A stretch of 64,000 nt of DNA from Papilionanthe hookeriana x Papilionanthe teres (taxonomy: Eukaryota > Streptophyta > Magnoliopsida > Asparagales > Orchidaceae). The notes beneath the pieces are model-generated. The model searched no databases, was not told the DNA's origin, and saw only the letters and a list, made by a program, of their open reading frames with translations. Both the position numbers and the translations under genes were made by a program. The DNA lies in assembly GCA_022702705.1 (NCBI GenBank), contig CM040430.1, forward strand, positions 74,093,239-74,157,238, in the 5' to 3' direction. Each line of letters starts with the position of its first letter. Position 1 is the first letter of the stretch. Positions 45,678-54,852 of the stretch are shown here, piece after piece.

Positions 45678-45695
45678 TGGCGACTCCGCTGGGGA
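45678..45695 (+). other. Primer binding site, tRNA-Arg type
   Basis: TGGCGACTCCGCTGGGGA, five bases from the LTR end. Complementary to a tRNA with acceptor stem GACTCCG, i.e. tRNA-Arg type as reported for Ogre elements. Confidence 0.85.
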
Positions 45696-46218
45696 CTAGT
45701 TTCTCTCTCCATTTTGATCAGATGGTTTTGCTTTCATAAATCGATAGTGAGTCTATATCCTTAGTGGACCAAAACTATCCTTCTTCCGTTGGCATACTAC
45801 ATTCATTTCTATCTTGAACGGGTATAACCAACTTCTCTCAGATTTAGGAGCCACTGTTTAGACACCCCTAAACAGAGAGGTTCCGAAATCCTTTTACCTC
45901 TTTTCTGAGGTGGGGTGGACCCCCAGTAGGTGTTAGCTTAGGAGCGGTCCTTCGGGTTGAGAAGTTTTACGAGAATTTCTCTTCCTTTTCAATTCCGAAC
46001 AAGGTCCCTTCCTTTTTCTATAAAATTCGTTCTTTAAACATTTCGTTCCTAATAAACAAATCTTCTAATAAATAACTCTTTTAATAAACAAACTCTTTTA
46101 AATCATAAATACATTAAGATAAACAAAAATGTGTTCAGACTCTTTCTTTTTCGCCCTAAGTTTTGCGACAAAAGGAAGCATAATTCGGGACTGACGTTCG
46201 AAATTTACCCTGCAGAAA
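45696..46218 (+). other. Untranslated leader, primer site to ORF1
   Basis: No ORF. Contains the conserved stem-loop CTGTTTAG-ACACCC-CTAAACAG (45854-45875) and ends CCCTGCAGAAA before the ORF1 ATG, an acceptor-like context. Confidence 0.65.
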
Positions 46219-47472
46219 ATGACTGCGCCAAAGTTAATTTTCTCCTTCACCAATGGAATGGACTTCGATGTCTATAAGGATGAGCTGCCTGACAATGGGA
46301 TCATCCGTTTTGGACAAGGATTCGACAACACAGATATTAAGTTCGCTGACGTCACTCTCTTCACACTAATGAACAAAGTGCCAGAAACTGAAGAGCCTGT
46401 AATTGAGTTCAACTTGAAGTCGGCTCAAGAATTCCCTCCCCTGCAAAGGGTTCCAGCTGAAAGAAGTACTGCTATTCGTAGGAGGACTGTTGTCTCTACC
46501 CCCACCGGTCTAGTCATCTCTGCACCTACCCCGGCTTTTGCCAAACTAAAGGGGAAGGAAATCCAAGTCTGTGGTGAGCCTGTCACCGTGGAGGGTACAG
46601 ATTTTGCTACAATACCATCTGTTTTCGAGATTGGGTCCAGTTCAAGAGTTGCACCCCTAACTCGGACTCAAAGGAGAAATAGAAGCAAAAAGATAGCCAG
46701 GATTGAGAAACCCAAAGCTGCTGAAGTTGGTTTTCTAGAAGAAATTCCTGAGGAAAGAGAAGAGCTGCCTGAGTATGTACCTTTGTCGGAAGGGAGTAGG
46801 TTTCACCCCCTCTCTGCTGCATCGGATGAAGAAGACGTCCGAAGGATTACCGCTACATTACCCCGACCAGTATACTATAGTAACTGCAAAAGAAAAAGGG
46901 TTAAGACTACGCCATTTGCTCGGCTACAAGCTGTGATAGAAAAATTAGCAAAGAAAGAGAGATGCCCTGTGTCAGAAATCCTAAGAAGAATGGGACGAGT
47001 GCCAGCTAGATCCCGCCTCGAACCACGAGTAGAGCCTGTCACTGTCGTAGAGAAACCAAGGAAGAAAATGAGAGCTAGTTTACCTGTTGTTGTATCGGGC
47101 CATCATATTAGGGAGGACACCACCTACCAGCATATAGCCGACAGACCTTCCGGTCCTAGGCCTTCTGCTGCAAGAAGGATGGTATGGCGACCTATTATTA
47201 CCAAGCCGAGACTAACACAACGGCCTGAGAAGAAAAGCCTCGTCAAAGAGCTTGAATCAGAAGAAAGTGCTACTGCAATAAAAGAAACTCCCGAAAAAGA
47301 AGTTCAACAACCATTGCACGACAACCGCGATACCGTCTGGAAGAGACCCCTCGAGGATGCTATAGGAAAGCTAAGGACGGATATCCGACGGTTGGCAAAA
47401 GAAAGGGGAGAAAAGTTGGAAAAGGAAGTTGATTCATCAGAATTCATGGATAAGGAGTATGCCGAGATCAAC
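46219..47472 (+). CDS. ORF1 of Ogre-like element (unknown function)
   Basis: 418 uninterrupted codons from ATG 46219, aligned from the start with the minus-strand ORF1 (ATG 8951). It lies in the same frame as gag: no stop separates ORF1 from the gag MVETRAS start at 47473. Residues 1-45 (KLIFSFTNG..., IIRFGQGFDNTD) resemble the N-terminus of the AlkB-type ORF. PLTRTQRRNRSKK lies at residues 147-158, followed by an acidic stretch (EEIPEEREELPEY), a helix-rich block ending CPVSEILRRMG, and a basic Pro-rich C-terminal half. No enzyme motif is seen. Ogre ORF1 proteins have no known role; nucleic-acid binding is a guess from charge. Lack of stops contrasts with the decayed pol. Confidence 0.78.
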
Positions 47473-49441
47473 ATGGTTGAAACACGAGCGTCGTCAGCCT
47501 AGCAAGGTGCTCCGACAGCTGCGGAAAGAGATGAACCGAAAGTGATGAGTGCACAGCTTCGAGAAAGAGATGACACAATTTCCCAGATGGCAAAGAGGAT
47601 GGAAGAGATGGCTGCTGCTTTAGCCACTCTCTAGAGTCAGGTGCAACCTCAGAAAGAAACACCCCCAAAGATCATCAATATTGCAGATGGAGGAAAAGAG
47701 ATCACATCCGTCAACGGAGACGAGCCACCAAAGAAGGATTCTGCACAGAGTATGATTCCCGAAAAGAACATTAAAAACATGGTAGAACAGCAGGTGCGAG
47801 AAGCTTTAGCACAATCTAAGAGTGGAGCATTTATTCAGACGGGTAGACCTTACCCCGAAGAGTTCGATGCATTCCAATACCCGAAAGGCTTTGTACCACC
47901 TCTCGTTTAAGACTTTCGATGGAACGGAAACCCCGGCGAAGCATGTCGCACATTTTCGTGCTAGTTGCCGCAATGCCGGTGGGAGTTACGCTTTACTCTT
48001 TCGTCGGCTCATTAGCGCTTGTCGTGGATTGCGTCTCAACTGGTACGCAGAATTGCCAAATGGTTCAGTTAAGACCTTTTCAGAGTTAGAAAACCTTTTC
48101 GTTAAGCGGTTTGCCGGGGCTCAGCACCACATCACCATCGGTGATCTAGTGGTGGAGCAGCAGAAACCGAACAAGACTTTAGTGGATTACATACTTCGAT
48201 GGAGAAATTTAAGCATGAAGTGTGAACCACAACTTCAGGAACAGCATGCAGTCGGCATATTGCTTAAAAGCATCCACGGCCCGATAGCACTTCTCCTTAA
48301 AGGATTTACAATCAAGACTTTCGAGAAGCTGCTTAGCAAGGTCGGGAGCTTACAGGAGGAAGCAAAGCAGCTAAGCTTCGTGGACAAGACCAATAAACAG
48401 AAGCCCATAAAAGCATTCGAAAAGAAGTCCAGAATCGTCGCGGCAGTAGATAAGGGCAAGCAGCCAGTGCAGATACAGCCAGAGCGGCCACAGCCTAGCT
48501 ATCAACCACCGCAACGTACTTACCAACAACCTCAGCAGGGTTATCAACAGCCTCGACCGAGCTATCAGTCGCCTCAGCATCATGAGCAACCACCTCATCC
48601 ATCGCGTACCCTGAAAGAACTTCTAAATAAGGAATATCCATTCAAAACTGAAGCAGTAGCGAAAATGTTCTGCAGTTTAATGAAGACACCAGATTTTCAG
48701 CTACCAGAGCCCAAGAGGCCAGAAGAAGTCAATAAGAAAGATCATCCAAACTATTGCCCTTACCACCGGATGCTCGAGCACAAGATAGAGGATTGCATCA
48801 CTTTCAAGAGTTGGCTTGACGACAATCTCCGGAAAGGGAACATAACGATACCGAAGGAATACATGAAGGAACCCCAAAAGAGAGGTTCCGTCAATATTAT
48901 TTCAATGGATCCCATTGTTCCAATAGACCCTTACACAACCCAGGATGGATGGAGTACCGTCTGGATAAAGTCTTTAAAGAAAATCTTAGATCACATCCAA
49001 ACCGCTTCGGTGCGTGCTTCAACTCAAAGTTTGAAACCTGCCGAGCCGGCACTATCGCTTGCGATTGAAGAACAGCCCCAAAAGGAAAAGAAAATCGTAG
49101 AAGAGAAGAAAATCGAGGCTCCAAAGAGTAGACTTGGGGCTACTTATCCTAGGATGGTTGTTTCCGATTTGGGGGAGAAATCCCTCAAACCTCTGACTCT
49201 GTGTGATTATTTGCTCGCCCCGGCGGGATCTTATAATGATAAGAGTTTTGACGTTGGCTACATTTTGACTGTTTATAACGATTACGTAACTAACGAAAAC
49301 CAACCTAATCTGGATCTCGATTCCGATATAAATAACGATTCTCAAATCATATTAAACCTTGATGACCACGACGAAGGAGAAGACGTTCACAAGGATGGCT
49401 ACGAGAGCTCAAAAAGCAACGAGTCTATTTGTGAATTTTGA
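47473..49441 (+). pseudogene. gag of Ogre-like element, nearly intact
   Basis: Begins at MVETRASSA (47473). In-frame TAGs at 47500 and 47632 are absent from the minus-strand copy (Ser and Gln codons there), so both are recent. A one-base insertion near 47905 shifts the frame; the gag core then stays open to the TGA at 49439. Domains: coiled segment (QLRERDDTISQMAKRMEEM), retrotransposon gag core (NWYAELPNGSVKTF through RWRNLSMKCEPQ), Q/P/Y-rich linker (48466-48610), a zinc-knuckle-like C-x2-H-x4-H-x4-C motif (48755-48796) and an acidic C-terminus. The product would form the particle that packages the genomic RNA. Confidence 0.87.
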
Positions 49442-50350
49442 GGAGCTCCGATTGCAATAGAATTGGAGTTATTAGATTCCGAAGCAACGTCAGAAGAGCC
49501 AATCGTTCTGATTCAAGGGGAGACACTGTCAGATCCAGTATCAAATTCAGAAGAAATAACTGAATTCAATCTAAGGAGCGGAAAAGTTCTACCTCCGAGA
49601 ATGGGTCCAAAGGATAAAGGAAAGCAGGTGGTTGCTCAGGAAGAGCCAACCCCAGCAGAGGAATTGCCCATTCAGGAAGAAAATTAAGAACATGGTAATA
49701 AAGTGGACTATAACGTGCTAGCCCATCTTAGGAAGCTACCAACCAAACTAAGCATATACGGCGCTCTGATCCTGTCAAAGGAGATGAGGGAAGCTCTGAT
49801 CAAGGCTCTACTTGATCCAGAGATTTGTTTAGCTCAAATGGCCGGTAATTCCTTCGATGAGGTTTGCTCGTTAAAAGAACAACGAGGTGTTACCTTCACG
49901 GATAATGATTTACTACTCGGAACAGCTGATCACAATCGACCATTGTACATCTCAGTCACTATTGGAAAGTTTACGCACTCCAGGGTGTTAGTTGATCCGG
50001 GAGCATCAATCAACATAATGAGTCTTCGAAAATTAGCATATTTGGAAATTGATGCTCGCGAACTTGAAGCGGACAAGATGTTATTAAGAGGGTTTAATCA
50101 GAGAGGAGAAAGAGCCCTTGGATCGATAACACTATTAATGAAGACCGGTGATTTGGCAAAGACAACCGCAAAATTCCACATAATTGATTTTGAGACATCA
50201 TTCAACGCTCTACTGGGTCGGCCATGGATCCATGAAAACCGGATGGTACCGTCGTCTCTGCACCAGTGCATAAAGTATTATGAAGGAGGAGAACAGTGTA
50301 TCAAAGGTGATTTGCAACCGTTCTCCGTGCATGAAATCGGAATTCACTAA
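49442..50350 (+). pseudogene. Aspartic protease of Ogre-like element
   Basis: Same frame as gag after stops at 49439 and 49685. The active-site motif VLVDPGASINIMS has the catalytic Asp at 49994-49996; the flap region LLRGFNQRGERALGSI and the conserved ending FNALLGRPWIHENR follow. The DPGAS form is usual for Tat-lineage proteases. Upstream is an acidic linker with FNLRSGKVLPP. A TAA at 50348 precedes the linker to RT. Domain intact apart from flanking stops. Confidence 0.85.
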
Positions 50351-51508
50351 GATGCAGCCTACTACGCGCCTCCAAAGAAAACAATCTTTTCCAGAAATTT
50401 CATACCAAATGAAGCAAAAGAAGTACAAGACGATAAAGAGCCGGAAATTCTAGTCCAACAGTTACTCACCACTCCCTTACGGCGAGATGGTGAAGGTTTC
50501 TCCAGAACTCGCACCCGAGGTCGAGGCCGGGGACGAGGTCGTGGAAGAGACGTTGGAACAGTTGGACAGAAGAAACCAGTCATCAACATTGATTGGGAGA
50601 CCAGTTCCGAAGGAGAAGAAATCAAGAAATAAGCAGCAACAGTAAATCAAAAGAAACCCCAGTTCAAGATCTCTCTTGAAGATGAAAAGAATGAATAATA
50701 CAAATCAATGTACGAGAAGATTAACCATTATGTACATACTATGACCCTGACCCCGATCCATTCTAATAAGATCGAGGGTATGGTGGTCAAGGAAGTACGT
50801 GGTGGTACTAAACCGATCAAATTCTACCGTGGTGCTTCTACTTCCAATACTGAAAATGATGTACAATTTGAAGATGTTACTTCTTCCGAATTAATGGAAC
50901 TGCCTTTTGAGTGGCACTCTCCCTGTGTTCAAAATTTAATTCAACGTGGTGTCTTACGTCGACGATGGACAAAAGGTCAATCACAACACTTTGAAAAATT
51001 ATGGAACAATGCTAGTCGGCCTCACAATTCAAAACATGGTCTCGGATTCGGCACAGTAGGATCAGTTGATGATACGGGATATTGCTTGGTTGTCACTTGC
51101 GAGCCTAATGAAGACTGCTTGGAAGCTTCAGAAGATCTCGAAGATCTGCCAATCGGAGATGCTCTGCCAGAATTCAAAGAAGAAATTAAATCTACAATAG
51201 ACGAGTTAATGGAAGTTAACTTAGGCACTAGCGAAGAGCCTAGGCCGACCTTTGTTAGCTCCTTACTCAATAAAGAAGACTCCGAAGAGATAATCAAGCT
51301 ATTGATAGAATTCAAGGACTGTTTTGCTTGGAGTTATGATGAAATGCCAAGATTAGCTCCAGAGGTCGCAGTTCACAAGTTAGGAGTGGATCCCACTGTC
51401 GTTCCAGTTAGACAAGCTCCGAGAAGAATGCGTCTAGAGATTGAACAACAAGTTTTAGCAGAAGTTAAGAAGCTAATAGAAGCTAAATTTGTCCGCGAAG
51501 AACAATAA
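50351..51508 (+). pseudogene. Protease-RT linker with RG repeat
   Basis: Mostly open in the gag frame, with stops near 50630 and 50697. Contains an Arg-Gly run (TRGRGRGRGRGR, about 50511-50550) that is likely to bind nucleic acid, then the conserved pre-RT segment (LPFEWHSPCVQNLIQRGVLRRRW; FKDCFAWSYDEMP; QAPRRMRLE). Pea Ogre is known for an intron near the protease-RT border, but no convincing intron can be called here by eye. TAA at 51506 stands just before the RT fingers. Confidence 0.7.
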
Positions 51509-52264
51509 CCGACTTGGTTAGCCAATGTGGTACCGGTCAGAAAGAAGAATGGTCAGATCAGAATCTGTGTGGATTTTAGAGATTTGAATAAAGCATGTCC
51601 AAAGAATGAATTCCCAATTCCAGAATTGATGATCGACATTGCTTCAACACATGAAATCTTTTCTTTCATGGATGGATCTTCGGGATACAACCAGATAAAG
51701 ATGGCACCAGAAGATGAAAATCTTACAGCCTTCAGAACGCCGATCGGGGTATACTGCTACACAGTGATGTCGTTTGGATTAAAGAACGCAGGAGCAACTT
51801 ATCAAAGAGCAATGACAAGAATTTTTTATGATCTCATTCACAACCAAGTCAAGTGCTACGTAGATGATGTGGTCATCAAAAGCAAACTAAAAGAGGATCA
51901 ATTGTATGATTTGAGAATTATTTTCGAGCGATTAAGACGATATAACCTTAAGATGAATCCCTTGAAATGTGCCTTCGGCGTCACCTCTGGGAAATTCTTA
52001 GAATTTGTTGTTCGACATCGTGGAATTGAAATCGATCCGGAAAAGATTAAAGCTATCTTAGAAATGCCACCTCCTAAAACCTTGAAAAAATTACGACCCT
52101 TTCAAGGAAAATTGGCATATCTTCGACGCTTTATCTCGAATTTGTCAGGAAGGTGTCAGCCTTTTTCTGCTTTGGTTAAGAAGGATGCCAAGTTTACTTG
52201 GGACTCCAAATGTCAACATGCCTTCGATGACATCAAACAATATTTAATGACACCTCTGTCTTAG
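51509..52264 (+). pseudogene. Reverse transcriptase of Ogre-like element
   Basis: Complete palm and fingers: WLANVVPVRKKNGQIRICVDFRDLNKACPK, then FMDGSSGYNQIKM, FGLKNAGATYQRAM and the catalytic YVDD at 51857-51868. The thumb has NPLKCAFGVTSGKFL and the connection FQGKLAYLRRFI. A frameshift at about 52257 ends the frame. It copies genomic RNA into cDNA primed from tRNA-Arg. The flanking stop (51506) and the shift disable translation of this copy, although the RT core itself is open. Confidence 0.92.
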
Positions 52265-53053
52265 CAGCCTCGATCTCGGGTAAACCGTTGATACTTTATA
52301 CTCGCAGCTTTAGACGACTCTCTCGGAGCCTTGGTAGCCCAAATCAATGATGAGGGAAAAGAAAATGCTCTCTACTACTTAAGCCGTCGTCTAATTCCGA
52401 CGGAAGTAAAGTATCCTCCTATTGAGAAGCACTGTTTGGCCCTGATCTTCGCCGCACAAAAGCTTAGACATTACATGCTTTCTCATAAGGTCAACCTTAT
52501 TTCGAAGTTTAATCCGTTGCAATATTTGATGACCCGAACGACGCTTTCCAGCAAACTTGCCAGGTGGTCAATGATACTATTGCAATTCGATATAACTTTC
52601 GTTCCTCTTCATGCCGTAAAGGGACAAGTCCTAGCAGACTTTCTCGTAGCACACCCTTTACCGGCAGAATCGCCTCTTAACGACGACTTGTCAGATGAGC
52701 AGATAATGAGCCTAGAAGACCCCGATGAGCAACGTTGGGAACTGTACTTCGACGGAGCATCCTCAGTGCAGAAAGACAAAGAATTGCAAACGATAGTGCC
52801 CGGTAAGGCAGGAATCAGACTAATCGTTATAACACCGGAGCGGGGAATGTTAGGATACTCCTACCACTTAACAGAACTGTGTACAAATAATGAAGCAGAA
52901 TACGAAGCCCTCATAACCGGATTGGAATTAACCATTCAGATGAGGATAACGGATATCAACATCTATGGGGATTCTCAGTTGATCATTCAACAAGTCGCCG
53001 GACAATACAGAATTCTAAAGTCAAGACTCGAGCAGTACTTCAGTATGCCATGA
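52265..53053 (+). pseudogene. RNase H plus archaeal-type RNase H (aRH)
   Basis: First the gypsy RNase H remnant (DDSLGALVAQ, ALYYLSRRL, EKHCLALIFAAQKLRHYM), then a second, archaeal-type RNase H: WELYFDGASS (Asp at 52751-52753), CTNNEAEYEALITGLE (Glu about 52892-52894) and IYGDSQLIIQQVAGQYRI (Asp at 52970-52972). The dual arrangement is diagnostic of the Tat lineage. Frame disturbances: two compensating shifts at 52257-52310 and a one-base insertion near 53037 that ends the frame. The catalytic triad of the second domain is preserved. Confidence 0.9.
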
Positions 53054-54535
53054 GATTGTTGGAGCAGATCCCAAATGTAACAATCTATAAGATTCCCAGA
53101 AAAGAAAATGCTCTCACAGATGCATTAGCCCGCCTTGCAAAGGAATTTGTCTGCTTGCGAGATGAGTCGATTGAAGTGTCGGTTCGAGGATGACGAGTCC
53201 TATCACAGCTCGACATGGATACAATACACAAATCAGCAGAAAAAGCAGAAGAAACAATTGTTGCAGTAACAGAAAATGCAAAAGACTGGCGGCAGCCACT
53301 GATAGACTATTTGCAAATAGGAAACTTACAGGACGATAATTCATTAGCCCATCAAATCAAGAAAAGAACTATGTCTTATGCATTAATAAACAATACATTA
53401 TACAGAAGGTCTTTTAATCAGATGTGGCTAAGATGCCTGAGTCCGAGGCTCGTGAAATTGTTAAAGAAGTACACTCAGGACTTTGCAGCGCTCATCAGTC
53501 GGGTCACAAAATGAAAATGAAGATTAAAAGACTAGGGTACTACTGGCCCTCAATGATGACCGATTGCATGAAGATTGCCAAAAGTTTTCACCAGTGTCAA
53601 GTGCATGGAGTGGTTCTACATCAACCTCCAAATGCGCTACATCTGACAATCGCGTCGCGGCCGTTTGAATGTTGGGGCACAGATATTATGGGTTCGATAG
53701 AACCGCCTTCTTCAAGAGGACATCGCTTTATTCTTACAGCTACAAATTACTTTTCCAAGTGGGCAGAAGCAGTACCGCTCAGAGAAGTGAAAGCACATCA
53801 TGTGCTACAGTTCTTCAAGAATCAAGTTGTCTACCGTTTTGGGGTACCGCGCAGAATTATCACAGATAATGGGTCCGCGTTCAAGAGTACGAAGATCAAC
53901 AATTTTGTTAGAAGACATGGGATTGATTGGCGCTATTCAACAATCTATTACCCAAGAGAGAACAGCTTGGCCGAGGCTTTTAATAAAACTCTCGTCCAAA
54001 TCCTAAAGAAAACTTCGGACGACAATTAAAGAAATTGGCACGAGAAGTTGTTAGAAGCCTTATGGGCCTACAGGACGACTTTCAGAACGCCCACCCAGTC
54101 TACGCCTTACGCCTTAGTGTAGGGTCAGAGGCCGTTCTACCCTTAGAGGTTCAGCTTCCTTCTCTCAGAATTGCAGTTGCAAACAAGATCACTACAGAAG
54201 AAACTACCAAATTACGACTAGAAGAATTGGAAAGCCTGGAAGGGAAAAGACTTTCAGCACAGCAGAATTTGGAACTGTATCAAGCCAAGATGATCCAGGC
54301 CCATGATAAATTGGTCCGTCCAAGGACATTCAAAGTCGGTGACTTAGTTCTAGTTCTCAAAAGACCTATTCTTGCACATCGCAAGATAGGTGGTAAATTT
54401 GAAACGACTTGGGAAGGGCCATTTGTGGTCAGGACAGTTTACTCAGGAGGTTCCTACCAGCTTGTAAATTGTCGTGGAGAGCGACCTATGCTTCCAGTTA
54501 ATGGACGATATCTCAAGAAGTATTACGCAACCTGA
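53054..54535 (+). pseudogene. Integrase of Ogre-like element
   Basis: Three frames. The link after aRH (RKENALTDALARLAKEF) has a TGA near 53191. The zinc-binding domain has AHQSGH and then FHQC in place of the expected CxxC, so the first Cys is lost. Core: catalytic GAT at 53682 (GTDIMG), GAT at 53865 (ITDNGSAF) and GAG at 53973 (AEAFNKT); 35 residues separate the last two, the D-35-E spacing. The C-terminal part (KVGDLVLVLKRP, GPFVV, NGRYLKKYY) runs in another frame to 54535. It inserts cDNA with 5-base duplications, matching the solo LTR flanks here. Confidence 0.9.
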
Positions 54536-54852
54536 TGTTTCGAAGGATGAATCCTCATCCCTAGAAGCACGGGCACAGTAATTACTTATGACTGGGTCCG
54601 AACCCAAAAATATAAATAAAGAAAATGAATGATAAAGAAAATCATTAAAAAAAATGTTAAAAGAAAACATGTGAAATCTTGATAATAAAGTCTTTATCCT
54701 TCCTTTTAAATCGAGTCTCACTCTTGATCTTTCTTCATCTTTTCCTACTCCTATTTAAATTGAAAATAAATGAATAAAAGCTCTTCATTAATATTTTCTA
54801 CTGTTCTTGTTCTTAGTACAGCCCCTGATCCTTTCCTTCTTTTCGCAGGGAA
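54536..54852 (+). promoter_or_regulatory. Spacer with TATA-like and acceptor-like signals before AlkB ORF
   Basis: No ORF. CTCCTATTTAAA at 54748-54759 repeats the LTR TATA context (TCTCCTATTTAAA at 35669). A pyrimidine-rich run then ends TTTTCGCAG at 54848, a good 3' splice acceptor five bases before the AlkB ORF ATG. Either could explain expression of the downstream ORF; both are inferences. Confidence 0.45.
54847..54848 (+). other. Splice-acceptor-like AG before AlkB ORF
   Basis: CCTTTCCTTCTTTTCGCAG|GGAA then ATG: pyrimidine tract, CAG and G as first exon base. ORF1 starts in this family show the same CAG-few bases-ATG layout (46216; minus strand 8954). Confidence 0.4.
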
